Positions 53,280-62,469 are shown, counted from the stretch's first letter. The stretch is DNA of 64,000 nt from Streptomyces sp. CC53 (GCF_001865245.1 NZ_MKXB01000170.1:32008-96007); one strand, 5' to 3'. Program-made: numbers and translations. Notes: a model not told the origin generated them from the sequence alone.

Positions 53280-54541
53280 GCGTCTCCTTCGGGGTGTCGT
53301 CGCGGGTGGGCGGGTGCGCCGTCACCGGCCGGACCGGCCTCCGGGTCCGGGCGGTCCGGTTCGGGGGCGGAGGCGGGCGCGGCACCGGTCTCGGTACCGG
53401 GCTCCGGCTCCGGCTCGGCACCGGGCTCGGGCTCCGCCTCGGCAGCAGGTACGGATGCGGCGTCCGGCTCGGGCACGGGGACCGTGTCGGAAGGGGGCTT
53501 CGAGGTCGCGCCCGTCTCAGGCTCGGGCTCCTGCTGCTCCCGCCCCTGCTTCCCTTCCGGCTGCTGCTCCGCGGGCGGCTCGGCTTCCGGGTCGGTGAAG
53601 GCCGGGCGGGGGTTGTTCCAAGGCGCGTCGGCGCTCCGGGTGCGCGGCGGTGTCGGGGCTGCCGGCCGGCTCGCCTCGCCGTCTTCGGAACGCTGACCGG
53701 CCGAGCCTTCGCTCACGCTGCGGGCCCTGCGCTGCGTGGCCGAGCCCTCGCTCGCACTGCGGGCCCTGCGCTGCGTGGCCGAGCCTTCGCTCACGCTGCG
53801 GGCGCGTCGCGGTGGGGTGGCGGCCGGTGACGCCTCTGGGGTGGGGGCGGCGGCCTGGCTGGCGGAGCCTTCGCTCGCCGACCGGCTACGGCGTACCGGC
53901 CGGTCGCCGGTCGTGCGGGCGGTGCGGGTCGGGCGGGCCGCGGCGGGCGGGAGCTGCCCCTTCAGCGGGCCCCACTCGTTCGGGTCGGGGACGCCGGGCG
54001 GCAGCATCTGGCGGCGCTTGGGGCCGCCGTGGTCGGACTCGCCCGGCTCCTTGGCGCCCGGCCACGCCTTGGCGACCCTGGCGGCCAGCACGAAGTCCTT
54101 GCGGAGGGGGTGCCCCTCGAAGGTGTCGGGGAGGAGCAGGTGGGTGAGGTTCGGGTGGTCTGCGAAGACCACGCCGAACATCTCGTGCGTCTCGCGCTCG
54201 TGCCAGGCCGCTCCGGCGTAGACGCCGACGGCGCTGGGGAGCGTCGGGGCGGTGTGCGGGACGGTCGTGCGGAGCAGGAGGCGGCGGACCGCGCCGGGTG
54301 CCAGAGCCGCGACGTGGGCGCAGACCTGGTAGCCCGTGCCGGGTTCGTCGACGGCGCTGAGCCAGTCGAAGTACGAGCAGCCGAGCCGGTCCCGGGCCGT
54401 CTCCAGGGCGGTGAGCCAGTCGGCGGCGGGGACGTCGACGGTCAGCAGGTCGTACGCCCGCTCGGCGGAGGCGCCGGGGCCGAAGATCTCGGCCACGGCT
54501 CCGGGCAGTGAGTCGTACGGGTGCGGGTGCGGCGTGGTCAC
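53276..54541 (-). CDS. nuoC: NADH-quinone oxidoreductase subunit C with long disordered extension
   Basis: 421 residues. The first 190 or so are a normal NuoC (30-kDa) domain with [25 protein letters not shown] and GHPLRKDF. The last 230 are low-complexity: Arg/Ser/Ala repeats around [13 protein letters not shown] and then Pro/Glu-rich stretches. It is not fused to NuoD, since none of the 49-kDa subunit motifs occur. The start is GTG overlapping the nuoB stop codon. The extension is unusual for this subunit. Confidence 0.93.
   Translation of the reverse strand: MTTPHPHPYDSLPGAVAEIFGPGASAERAYDLLTVDVPAADWLTALETARDRLGCSYFDWLSAVDEPGTGYQVCAHVAALAPGAVRRLLLRTTVPHTAPTLPSAVGVYAGAAWHERETHEMFGVVFADHPNLTHLLLPDTFEGHPLRKDFVLAARVAKAWPGAKEPGESDHGGPKRRQMLPPGVPDPNEWGPLKGQLPPAAARPTRTARTTGDRPVRRSRSASEGSASQAAAPTPEASPAATPPRRARSVSEGSATQRRARSASEGSATQRRARSVSEGSAGQRSEDGEASRPAAPTPPRTRSADAPWNNPRPAFTDPEAEPPAEQQPEGKQGREQQEPEPETGATSKPPSDTVPVPEPDAASVPAAEAEPEPGAEPEPEPGTETGAAPASAPEPDRPDPEAGPAGDGAPAHPRRHPEGDA
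53701..53817 (-). repeat. 39-bp tandem repeat in nuoC (three copies)
   Basis: Three in-frame units beginning ccgagccttcgctcacgctg at 53701, 53740 and 53779 (13 codons each), coding for [17 protein letters not shown] residues. A further partial copy lies near 53860-53885. Confidence 0.9.
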
Positions 54542-55155
54542 GGCCGGTCACCTCCGGGGGCGGGCGGCGGGGTGACCAGGCCGCTGCGGAGGGCTGCCGA
54601 GGAGGGGCGGGACGCGCCGCTCCGGGGGCCGTAGCGCTCGTCGAGAGACTCGCGGGCGATCTTCTCCTGCAGCTTCAGGATGCCTTGCAGGAGCGCCTCC
54701 GGCCGGGGCGGGCAGCCGGGGACGTACACGTCGACGGGGATGATCTGGTCGACGCCCTTGGTGACGGAGTACGAGTCCCAGTAGGGGCCGCCGCAGTTGG
54801 AGCAGGCGCCGAAGGAGATGACGTACTTGGGCTCCGGCATCTGCTCGTACAGGCGCTTGACGGCGGGCGCCATCTTGTCGGTGACCGTGCCGGAGACGAT
54901 CATGAGGTCGGCCTGGCGGGGGCCTGGCGCGAAGGGGATGACGCCGAGCCGGATGAAGTCGTGCCGGGCCATGGAGGCGGCGATGAACTCGATGGCGCAG
55001 CAGGCGAGGCCGAAGTTGAAGACCCACAGGCTGTAGCGGCGGCCCCAGTTCAGGACCACCTTCATGGGCTCGGGCGCCAGCCGTGACAGCACGCCCAGCC
55101 TCTGCGGCTCGGGCAGCGGAACGGGCTCGGGCGCGGTCCCGGGAGTCACGTCCAT
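54538..55155 (-). CDS. nuoB: NADH-quinone oxidoreductase subunit B
   Basis: 205 residues. Cluster N2 ligands Cys52-Cys53 (ACCAIEF), Cys118 (GACSNCGG) and Cys148 ([11 protein letters not shown]) are all present. This is the last iron-sulfur centre before quinone. The ATG overlaps the nuoA stop codon by 10 bp. It has a basic C-terminal tail of about 35 residues. Confidence 0.97.
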   Translation of the reverse strand: MDVTPGTAPEPVPLPEPQRLGVLSRLAPEPMKVVLNWGRRYSLWVFNFGLACCAIEFIAASMARHDFIRLGVIPFAPGPRQADLMIVSGTVTDKMAPAVKRLYEQMPEPKYVISFGACSNCGGPYWDSYSVTKGVDQIIPVDVYVPGCPPRPEALLQGILKLQEKIARESLDERYGPRSGASRPSSAALRSGLVTPPPAPGGDRP

Positions 55156-55544
55156 GTCAGGACGCCCTTCTTGTACGCGTACAGCAGGCCCACGGCCAGG
55201 AAGCCGAGGAAGATGAACATCTCGACGAGCGTGGTCGCGCCGTACCCGGCGGCGGCGAAGACGGTCGCCCAGGGGAAGAGGAAGATCGAGTCGACCGCGA
55301 AGATCACGTAGAGGAAGGCGTACACGTAGTAGCGGACCTGGGTGTGGGCCCAGCCCTCCCCCACGGGGTCGACGCCGCACTCGTAGGTCAGGAACTTCTC
55401 CTGGGTCGGCACGACGGGCCGCAGCAGCCGCCCGGCAGCGAAGGCCACCGCCACGAAGAGCACGCCGACGACGGCCAGGAGTCCGACGACCGAGTAGCTC
55501 TGGAAGTAGTCGGCCGCGAGCCCGGTGCGTTCCGGCACATGCAC
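55146..55544 (-). CDS. nuoA: NADH-quinone oxidoreductase subunit A
   Basis: 132 residues, three spans, with the loop [15 protein letters not shown] and [24 protein letters not shown] typical of NuoA. The GTG start has AGAGAGGAG upstream. First gene of the operon. Confidence 0.97.
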   Translation of the reverse strand: MHVPERTGLAADYFQSYSVVGLLAVVGVLFVAVAFAAGRLLRPVVPTQEKFLTYECGVDPVGEGWAHTQVRYYVYAFLYVIFAVDSIFLFPWATVFAAAGYGATTLVEMFIFLGFLAVGLLYAYKKGVLTWT

Positions 55545-55564
55545 GTCCGTCCGCTCCTCTCTCC

Positions 55565-55594
55565 GTGTCGTCCGGTGTCGTCCGGTGTCGTCCT
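55565..55594. repeat. three 10-bp direct repeats in the nuoA leader
   Basis: gtgtcgtccg at 55565, 55575 and 55585 (last copy with one change), between the promoter and the nuoA ribosome binding site. Confidence 0.85.
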
Positions 55595-55613
55595 GTCGTC
55601 TTGTACGCAGGGG

Positions 55614-55642
55614 AGTCTAGGCCCTGGCAAAGGCCCTGTGAC
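55614..55642 (-). promoter_or_regulatory. candidate nuo operon promoter
   Basis: TAGACT (55614-55619) with GTCACA (55637-55642) 17 bp upstream on the minus strand, about 70 bp before nuoA. Confidence 0.5.
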
Positions 55643-55936
55643 CGGCCGTGCCGCCCCGCGGGAGACCGTCCCCTGGGCCCGTCGCGTGAAAAGGATCAGC
55701 GGCGGGTACTCAGCCCGGGCCGGGAGTGCCGTTCCGGCCCGTGGGCGGGGATGGAGAAGCATGATGGTTCTGGACAGGCGGCCGTCTCAGACAGGCGTCC
55801 ACTATATGAGGTACTTAAGGAAGGGGACCCTTACCGACGTAGGGTGGGCGTTGGGGCGACCGGCCGGCCGGCCGCCTGCCGAGCGTTCTCCCGCCGACGG
55901 CGGAGAGACCCCTTGTTTCGAGGGAGGTCCAGTTCA

Positions 55937-58246
55937 GTGACCAACCAGGTCAGCAGCCCGGCCGAGCAGACAGGTCTCGGAGAGCAGCGTGGAGCGCCGG
56001 CTTCTGGGGCCGACTCCGCGGATCACGACGGGCACCACGGCACTCACCGCGACGGACACGACGAACACCGGGACGGACACCACCGAACCGACGAGCACCG
56101 CGACGGAGACGGCGACGCCCCCACCGCGGACGGCGGCGCCCACGGCGCTGACAACGGACGGGGTGGGCCCGACGAACGTCGGGACGGGCCGCTCGACGGC
56201 CCCGCTCGGCCCGCCGGTGAGACCGCGCAGCCGGGAGAGGCCGGGCAGCACGCAGAGCCGCACGAGGCCGGGCAGCCGGGAGAGGCCGGACAGGCCGGTG
56301 GCGGCGGGCGGTCCGGGAAGAAGGAGGTCCGCCGCCTGGAGCGGGTGATCATCCGTTTCGCGGGTGATTCGGGTGACGGCATGCAGCTGACGGGTGACCG
56401 GTTCACATCGGAGACGGCGTCGTTCGGGAACGACCTGTCGACGCTGCCGAACTTCCCGGCCGAGATCCGCGCTCCTGCCGGGACGCTGCCGGGTGTGTCG
56501 TCGTTCCAGCTGCATTTCGCGGACCACGACATCCTCACTCCGGGCGACGCGCCGAACGTGCTGGTGGCGATGAACCCGGCCGCGCTGAAGGCGAACATCG
56601 CCGACGTGCCGCGCGGCGGGGAGATCATCGTCAACACCGACGAGTTCGCCAAGCGGGCCATGGCGAAGGTCGGCTACGCCACCGACCCGCTGGAGGACGG
56701 CTCCCTGGACGGCTACCGGGTGCACCGGGTGCCGCTGACGACGTTGACGGTGGAGGCGCTGAAGGACTTCGGCCTGACCCGCAAGGAGGCGGAGCGGTCG
56801 AAGAACATGTTCGCGCTGGGCCTGCTGTCGTGGATGTACCACCGGCCGACCGAGGGCACCGAGAACTTCCTGCGCCGCAAGTTCGCGAAGAAGCCGCAGA
56901 TCGCGGAGGCGAACGTGGCGGCCTTCCGGGCGGGCTGGAACTTCGGCGAGACCACGGAGGACTTCGCCGTCTCCTACGAGGTCGCCCCGGCCGCTTCGGC
57001 GTTCCCCGCCGGCACGTACCGCAACATCTCCGGCAACCTGGCGCTGTCGTACGGGCTGATCGCCGCCGCGCACCAGGCGGGCCTGCCCCTGTTCCTGGGC
57101 TCGTACCCGATCACCCCGGCCTCCGACATCCTGCACGAGCTCTCGAAGCACAAGAACTTCGGTGTGCGCACCTTCCAGGCGGAGGACGAGATCGCCGGCA
57201 TCGGTGCGGCGCTGGGGGCGGCGTTCGGCGGGTCGCTCGCGGTGACGACGACGTCCGGTCCGGGTGTGGCGCTCAAGAGCGAGACGATCGGTCTCGCGGT
57301 GTCGCTGGAGCTGCCGCTGCTGATCGTCGACATCCAGCGCGGCGGCCCGTCCACGGGACTGCCGACCAAGACCGAGCAGGCGGACCTGTTGCAGGCGATG
57401 TACGGGCGCAACGGCGAGGCGCCGGTGCCGATCGTGGCGCCGTCGACACCCGCCGACTGCTTCGACGCGGCGCTGGAGGCGGCCCGCATCGCCCTTGCCT
57501 ACCGCACTCCGGTCTTCCTGCTGTCGGACGGCTACCTGGCCAACGGGTCCGAGCCGTGGCGCATCCCCGACACCGACGACCTGCCGGACGTGTCGGTGGC
57601 GTTCGCTACCGGCCCCAACCACACCCTGGCCGACGGCACCGAGGTGTTCTGGCCGTACAAGCGGGACCCGCAGACGCTGGCCCGCCCCTGGGCGGTGCCG
57701 GGCACGCCGGGGCTGGAGCACCGCATCGGCGGCATCGAGAAGCAGGACGGCAGCGGCAACATCTCCTACGACCCCGCCAACCACGACTTCATGGTCCGCA
57801 CCCGCCAGGCCAAGGTCGACGGCGTCACCGTGCCCGGCGTGCCGGTCGACGACCCCGGCGGCCGGGCGCGGCTGCTGGTGCTGGGCTGGGGCTCGACGTA
57901 CGGGCCGATCACCGCCGCCGTGCGCCGGCTGCGCCGCGACGGCGAGCACGTCGCCCAGGCCCACCTGCGCCACCTCAACCCCCTGCCCGCGAACCTCGGC
58001 GAGGTCCTCGCGCGGTACGACAAGGTCGTCATCCCCGAGATGAACCTCGGACAGCTCGCCACCCTCGTGCGCGCCCGCTACCTCGTCGACGCGCACAGCC
58101 ACACCCAGGTCAACGGCATGCCCTTCAAGGCCGAACAACTCGCCGCGGTCCTCAAGCAGGCCATGCACACCCCACACCCCACGCAGCAGGCGCAGCAGGC
58201 GCAGGCCGCGCGTCCTCACCAGGCCAAGGAGGCCATCGATGGCTGA
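55937..58246 (+). CDS. korA: 2-oxoacid:ferredoxin oxidoreductase, alpha/gamma-fused subunit
   Basis: 769 residues from the GTG at 55937 with GGGAGG upstream. Residues about 1-135 are a His/Asp/Gly/Glu-rich extension (DEHRDG and PGEAGQ-type repeats). Then comes the gamma domain (VIIRFAGDSGDGMQLTGDRF), followed by the alpha domain with SYPITPASDILHEL, EDEIAGIGAALGAA and TTTSGPGVALKSE. With KorB it converts 2-oxoglutarate (or another 2-oxoacid) and CoA to the acyl-CoA, reducing ferredoxin. It overlaps korB by 8 bp. The extension is unlike the family and is not needed for the fold. Confidence 0.94.
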   Translation: MTNQVSSPAEQTGLGEQRGAPASGADSADHDGHHGTHRDGHDEHRDGHHRTDEHRDGDGDAPTADGGAHGADNGRGGPDERRDGPLDGPARPAGETAQPGEAGQHAEPHEAGQPGEAGQAGGGGRSGKKEVRRLERVIIRFAGDSGDGMQLTGDRFTSETASFGNDLSTLPNFPAEIRAPAGTLPGVSSFQLHFADHDILTPGDAPNVLVAMNPAALKANIADVPRGGEIIVNTDEFAKRAMAKVGYATDPLEDGSLDGYRVHRVPLTTLTVEALKDFGLTRKEAERSKNMFALGLLSWMYHRPTEGTENFLRRKFAKKPQIAEANVAAFRAGWNFGETTEDFAVSYEVAPAASAFPAGTYRNISGNLALSYGLIAAAHQAGLPLFLGSYPITPASDILHELSKHKNFGVRTFQAEDEIAGIGAALGAAFGGSLAVTTTSGPGVALKSETIGLAVSLELPLLIVDIQRGGPSTGLPTKTEQADLLQAMYGRNGEAPVPIVAPSTPADCFDAALEAARIALAYRTPVFLLSDGYLANGSEPWRIPDTDDLPDVSVAFATGPNHTLADGTEVFWPYKRDPQTLARPWAVPGTPGLEHRIGGIEKQDGSGNISYDPANHDFMVRTRQAKVDGVTVPGVPVDDPGGRARLLVLGWGSTYGPITAAVRRLRRDGEHVAQAHLRHLNPLPANLGEVLARYDKVVIPEMNLGQLATLVRARYLVDAHSHTQVNGMPFKAEQLAAVLKQAMHTPHPTQQAQQAQAARPHQAKEAIDG

Positions 58247-59291
58247 GACGCTCCTCGACCTCGTTCCCAAGGCCGAGGCCGAGCAGTCGATGAAGGACTT
58301 CAAGTCCGACCAGGAAGTGCGCTGGTGCCCGGGCTGCGGCGACTACGCGATCCTCGCCGCCGTCCAGGGCTTCATGCCCCAGCTCGGCCTGGCCAAGGAG
58401 AACATCGTCTTCGTCTCCGGCATCGGCTGTTCCTCCCGTTTCCCGTACTACATGAACACCTACGGGATGCACTCCATCCACGGCCGCGCCCCCGCCATCG
58501 CCACCGGTCTGGCCGCCTCCCGCCGCGACCTGTCCGTCTGGGTCGTCACCGGCGACGGCGACGCCCTGTCCATCGGCGGCAACCACCTCATCCACGCCCT
58601 GCGCCGCAACGTCAACCTCAAGATCCTGCTGTTCAACAACCGGATCTACGGCCTGACCAAGGGCCAGTACTCCCCCACGTCGGAAGTCGGCAAGATCACC
58701 AAGTCGACGCCGATGGGCTCCCTCGACGCCCCCTTCAACCCCGTCTCCCTGGCCCTGGGTGCGGAAGCGTCGTTCGTGGCCCGCACGGTCGACTCCGACC
58801 GCAAGCACCTCACCGAGGTCCTGCGGCAGGCCGCCGACCACCCCGGCACCGCCCTGGTGGAGATCTACCAGAACTGCAACATCTTCAACGACGGCGCCTT
58901 CGACATCCTCAAGGACAAGGAGCAGGCCGAGGAAGCCGTCATCCGCCTGGAACACGGCCAGCCCATCCGCTTCGGCCGCGGCGGCGCCAAGGGCGTCGTC
59001 CGCAACCAGGCCACCGGCGACCTCGACGTCGTCACCGTCACCGCCGACAACGAAGCGGACGTCCTCGTCCACGACGCCCGGGCGGCCTCGCCCACGACCG
59101 CGTTCGCCCTGTCCCGGCTAGCCGACCCCGACACCCTCCACCACACCCCCATCGGGGTCCTGCGCAGCGTCCACCGGCCCGTCTACGACACCCTCATGGC
59201 CGACCAGCTCGACGAGGCGGTCCAGCAACGCGGCAAGGGCGACCTCGGCGCACTCCTCGCGGGCGGCGACACCTGGACCGTCGTCGGCTGA
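58239..59291 (+). CDS. korB: 2-oxoacid:ferredoxin oxidoreductase, beta subunit
   Basis: 350 residues. Thiamine diphosphate motif GDGDALSIGGNH (105-116) through LLFNNRIYGLTKGQ, with Cys30, Cys33, Cys64 and a later Cys in IYQNCNIFN as probable [4Fe-4S] ligands. It works as the partner of KorA. The ATG overlaps the korA stop codon. A strong terminator lies 120 bp past the stop codon. Confidence 0.96.
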   Translation: MAETLLDLVPKAEAEQSMKDFKSDQEVRWCPGCGDYAILAAVQGFMPQLGLAKENIVFVSGIGCSSRFPYYMNTYGMHSIHGRAPAIATGLAASRRDLSVWVVTGDGDALSIGGNHLIHALRRNVNLKILLFNNRIYGLTKGQYSPTSEVGKITKSTPMGSLDAPFNPVSLALGAEASFVARTVDSDRKHLTEVLRQAADHPGTALVEIYQNCNIFNDGAFDILKDKEQAEEAVIRLEHGQPIRFGRGGAKGVVRNQATGDLDVVTVTADNEADVLVHDARAASPTTAFALSRLADPDTLHHTPIGVLRSVHRPVYDTLMADQLDEAVQQRGKGDLGALLAGGDTWTVVG

Positions 59292-59632
59292 AGCCCGGCC
59301 GAGAGTGCGCCCGCACCTGGTCGTCCGCGGGTGACCCCCGGGCGCCCGTGTGCTCACCCGCGGACGGGCGGTGGGCGGCACCGGACGGCCGCCGCCGGGC
59401 ACCGGAACGGAGGCGAGGCCCGGCCCTGAACCACATCAGGGCCGGGCCTCGCCGTGTCCACGGCGGTGAGCGCGGCCGTACCGCCAAGACGCGTGGGACA
59501 CCGCCGCGGTGGCGGGCCGGACCCGGGCAGCGCACCCGGGACGGTCATGACCGTATGGCGATACGGGCATGACACCGTGGCCGGTCCGGCGCTACCGTCA
59601 GGCGGACAGGGCGTGCGGAAGGGCGGTGGCGC
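59292..59632. other. gap between korB and rarD
   Basis: 341 bp with the korAB terminator (59412-59453). The rest, including a gcatgacaccg-type A/T patch before rarD, has no gene. Confidence 0.6.
59412..59453 (+). terminator. terminator of korAB
   Basis: A perfect 17-bp stem (ggcgaggcccggccctg / cagggccgggcctcgcc) with an 8-base loop. Confidence 0.88.
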
Positions 59633-60760
59633 GTGGCGGCCAAGGGCAGCAGCGGAACGGGCGGAAGCGAGCCGGCGGCGGGGCTCGACGGGGCGGCGGA
59701 CGCCGGCTCGGGCCGGAAGGCCGGGCTCCTCTACGGCTTCGCCGCGTACGGGATGTGGGGGCTGTTCCCGCTGTACTGGCCCCTCCTCCAACCGGCGGGC
59801 GCGCTGGAGATCCTGGCGCACCGGATGGTGTGGTCCCTGGCGACCATCGCCCTGGCGCTGCTGGCCCTGCGCCGCTGGGGGTGGATACCCGGGCTGCTGC
59901 GGCAGCGGCGCAAGCTCGGCCTGATCACGGTCGCGGCCGCAGTGATCACCGTCAACTGGGGCCTCTACATCTGGTCCGTGAACGCCGGCTACGTCGTGGA
60001 GTCGTCCCTCGGCTACTTCATCAACCCGCTCGTCACCATCGCCATGGGCGTCCTGCTGCTGAAGGAGCGGCTGCGGCCCGCCCAGTGGATCGCGGTCGGC
60101 ACCGGGTTCGCCGCCGTGGTCGTGCTGGCCGTCGGCTACGGGCGCCCGCCGTGGATCTCCCTGGTGCTGGCGTTCTCGTTCGCCACGTACGGCCTGGTGA
60201 AGAAGACGGTCAACCTCGGCGGGCTGGAGTCGCTGGCCGCGGAGACGGCGATCCAGTTCCTGCCCGCGCTGGCGTACCTGCTGTGGCTGGGCTCGCAGGG
60301 TTCGGCGGCGTTCGGCAGCGCGGGCGTCGGCCACATGGCGCTGCTGGCGTCGGCCGGCCTGGTCACCGCCGTGCCGCTGGTGTGCTTCGGCGCGGCCGCC
60401 ATCCGCGTCCCGCTGTCCACGATCGGACTGTTGCAGTACCTGGCGCCGGTCTTCCAGTTCCTGCTGGGCGTCCTGTACTTCCGCGAGGCCATGCCGCCCG
60501 AGCGCTGGGCGGGCTTCGGGCTCGTGTGGCTGGCGCTGTCCATCCTGACCTGGGACGCCCTGCGCACGGCGCGGCGCTCCCGGGCGCGGGCGCAGGCGCT
60601 GCGGCGGGCCGCCGCGACCGGCTCCCCGGCATCGGGAACCGCGGCGTCCGGCGCCGGGGCCGCGGAGGGGACCGCTTCCGCGCAGGCGAGCCGCGCGGGA
60701 GCATCCGCGCCGGAAGCTCCGGCGGCCGGCGCGCCCGCCGCCGGAGCGCCCTTCTCCTGA
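59633..60760 (+). CDS. rarD: RarD/EamA family transporter
   Basis: 375 residues with about ten membrane spans. GLLYGFAAYGMWGLFPLYWPLL and EILAHRMVWSL are the RarD (chloramphenicol-sensitivity protein) signature, and SLGYFINPLVTIAMGVLLLKERLRP is the EamA repeat. A drug/metabolite exporter of unknown substrate. The GTG start has GGAAGGG upstream. The last 55 residues are a low-complexity Ala/Gly/Ser tail. Confidence 0.94.
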   Translation: MAAKGSSGTGGSEPAAGLDGAADAGSGRKAGLLYGFAAYGMWGLFPLYWPLLQPAGALEILAHRMVWSLATIALALLALRRWGWIPGLLRQRRKLGLITVAAAVITVNWGLYIWSVNAGYVVESSLGYFINPLVTIAMGVLLLKERLRPAQWIAVGTGFAAVVVLAVGYGRPPWISLVLAFSFATYGLVKKTVNLGGLESLAAETAIQFLPALAYLLWLGSQGSAAFGSAGVGHMALLASAGLVTAVPLVCFGAAAIRVPLSTIGLLQYLAPVFQFLLGVLYFREAMPPERWAGFGLVWLALSILTWDALRTARRSRARAQALRRAAATGSPASGTAASGAGAAEGTASAQASRAGASAPEAPAAGAPAAGAPFS

Positions 60761-60901
60761 GCGTCCGCGGCCTGAGCGTCCGGGCGTCCGGCGCGTCGGC
60801 GTCCGGGCGTCTGTGCGTCTACGTCGTGCCTGCCGCCCCCGCCCCGTCCTGCCTCCCCCGCGGTCGCAGGACCGCGTGCGGACGCGCCGCCGCGGGCCCC
60901 G

Positions 60902-61300
60902 TCAGCCGCCTTCCGGCAGCAGGCCTGCCTCGATCCGGTCCATGACCGCCCGCCAGTGAGCGCGGCGCTCCTCCCGCTCCCGGGCGCCCGCCAGGCGCTC
61001 CTGGTGGAAGCGGAGTACAGCCTTCCCGGGTCCCGCCGGGGAGACGGCGACCTGGAGGACGGTGTCGCCGTAGGTGAGGCGTACGCGGTCGCCGGGGCGG
61101 TGGCTGCGGATCTCGCCCGCCACCCCGTCGGCGGTCTCGTACCGCGCTCCCTTCTCCACGGGCAGCGGACGGTCCGTGCCGAGCCACAGTGCGGTGCCTT
61201 CGGGGCCGGCGACGAAGTCCCAGACCGTCTCCACCGGCAGCGGCAGCGTCCTGGAGACGCCGATCTCCCAGCCGGCGTCCTTGGTGAACCCTGTGGGCAT
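60902..61300 (-). CDS. SRPBCC/AHSA1-like domain protein
   Basis: 132 residues from the ATG at 61298-61300 with GAGGAGA upstream. SRTLPLPVETVWDFVAGPEG and the alternating strands down to a long C-terminal helix (WRAVMDRIEAGL) match the START-like helix-grip fold of AHSA1-type proteins, which bind hydrophobic ligands. The function is unknown. It lies 59 bp after the CGNR regulator gene, probably in the same transcript. Confidence 0.88.
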   Translation of the reverse strand: MPTGFTKDAGWEIGVSRTLPLPVETVWDFVAGPEGTALWLGTDRPLPVEKGARYETADGVAGEIRSHRPGDRVRLTYGDTVLQVAVSPAGPGKAVLRFHQERLAGAREREERRAHWRAVMDRIEAGLLPEGG

Positions 61301-61359
61301 CTGCCGTTCTCCTCGGTCTCGGTGGTCCTGGGGGGTGCGGCGGTCGGCTTGGCGCGGTG

Positions 61360-61992
61360 TCACCCTTCGGCCGCCGCGGCGGTGCTGGCGCCGCCGTCCC
61401 GGGCGTCCGCGCGGGCGCGGTGGGTCCGCACCTTCTGGCGGTTCCCGCACCGCTCCATCGCGCACCAGCGGCGGCGGCCCGGTCGGGACGTGTCGACGAA
61501 GAGCAGGTGGCAGTCGTGTGCACCGCACTCGCGGAGGCGGTGCGCGTAGGGGCCGGTGAACAGGTCGATCGCGTCCCGGGCCACCGTCGACACCAGCCCC
61601 GCGACCGTCGCCCCCGGTGCCCACGCGCGGCGGCCCGCCGGGGTCATGCGCACGGCCAGCGGAGGCGCTGCGGCCGCGGTGTTGAGGGCCTCGACCGCCG
61701 ACGGGTCCAGCGGGGTGGCGTGCGCCCGCGCGGCGGCCAGGCCGTGCAGGGCGTCGCGCAGTGCCCTTACGGCGGCCAGGTCGGTGTCCGCCGCTTCCAG
61801 CCGCAGCCCGGGGTCCAGCCGGCTGGCCGCCACCCAGTCGTACAGGCCCGCGGGCGTGTCGAGCACCTCGTAGCGTGCGAGGGGCCCGGGCCCGCCGGTC
61901 AGAAGCAGCTCCAGGCACAGGGCGCCCGGATCGAAGCGGTACGCGCGTCCCTCCGGTGTGCGGAGAGTGAGACCTGTTGCGGACTCGATCAT
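61360..61992 (-). CDS. CGNR zinc-finger transcriptional regulator
   Basis: 210 residues. An N-terminal ABATE-type stress-response domain leads to a C-terminal CGNR zinc finger with Cys156, Cys161, Cys177 and Cys182 and the motif CGNRQKVRTHRAR (182-194). Such proteins bind DNA. The ATG falls inside the left arm of a perfect inverted repeat shared with the divergent VOC gene, so autoregulation is likely. Confidence 0.9.
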   Translation of the reverse strand: MIESATGLTLRTPEGRAYRFDPGALCLELLLTGGPGPLARYEVLDTPAGLYDWVAASRLDPGLRLEAADTDLAAVRALRDALHGLAAARAHATPLDPSAVEALNTAAAAPPLAVRMTPAGRRAWAPGATVAGLVSTVARDAIDLFTGPYAHRLRECGAHDCHLLFVDTSRPGRRRWCAMERCGNRQKVRTHRARADARDGGASTAAAAEG

Positions 61993-62027
61993 GTAACTAC
62001 TATAACCAGTTACATGAACGCACTCCA
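61977..62027. promoter_or_regulatory. shared operator and face-to-face leaderless promoters
   Basis: ATGTAACT (61991-61998), 9 bp, AGTTACAT (62008-62015): a perfect 8-bp inverted repeat. Its arms contain the start codons of both divergent genes. For the + gene, TTGCGG (61977-61982) and TATAAC (62001-62006) are 18 bp apart. For the minus gene, TGGAGT (62022-62027) and TATAGT (61999-62004) are 17 bp apart. Both predict transcripts starting at or near the ATG. Confidence 0.6.
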
Positions 62028-62469
62028 CTGGAAGCTTGTGATCGACGCGAACGACCCGCACGCGCAGGCCGCCTTCTGGGCGCAGGCACTGGGCTATGCG
62101 GTGGAGGACCACAGCGCCCTCATCGAGCGGCTCCTCGCCGCTGGGCACGCGTCCGCCGACCAGACCGTCGAGGCACAGGGCCGGTACGCATGGCGGGATC
62201 TGGCCGCCGTCCGGCATCCGGACGACCCCTACGACGAGGCGACCGGCACGGGGACGGGCCGACGGTTGCTGTTCCAGCACGTCCCGGAGGCCAAGACCGT
62301 CAAGAACCGTGTGCACCTCGACGTGCACACAGGCCCCGACCGCGACCGGGAGGCGGAGGTGAGGCGCCTGGAGGGCCTCGGCGCGTCCGTGCTGCGGCGC
62401 GTCCAGGAGCCGGCGGGCACATGGATCGTCATGCAGGACCCGGAGGGCAACGAGTTCTGCGTGCACTGA
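62014..62469 (+). CDS. VOC family protein
   Basis: 151 residues from the ATG at 62014. It has a glyoxalase/bleomycin-resistance fold: LHWKLVIDANDPHAQAAFWAQALGY at the start, HLDVHTGP in the middle and MQDPEGNEFCVH at the end, the last with the usual C-terminal metal-ligand strand. It may be an enzyme or a drug-binding protein. It is divergent from the CGNR regulator and probably controlled by it. Confidence 0.9.
   Translation: MNALHWKLVIDANDPHAQAAFWAQALGYAVEDHSALIERLLAAGHASADQTVEAQGRYAWRDLAAVRHPDDPYDEATGTGTGRRLLFQHVPEAKTVKNRVHLDVHTGPDRDREAEVRRLEGLGASVLRRVQEPAGTWIVMQDPEGNEFCVH

Larger units (their letters stand above)
55545..55936. other. divergent control region between nuoA and korA
   Basis: 392 bp with a nuo promoter (55614-55642), a 10-bp repeat in the nuoA leader and, on the korA side, A/T-rich patches (actatatgaggtacttaagg) and the inverted repeat aaggg-ga-ccctt (55821-55832). 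No gene. Confidence 0.65.

Noticed and set aside
53276..53990. NuoC C-terminal extension as a fused NuoD
   Set aside because: The sequence is low-complexity Arg/Ser and Pro/Glu. No 49-kDa subunit motif occurs.
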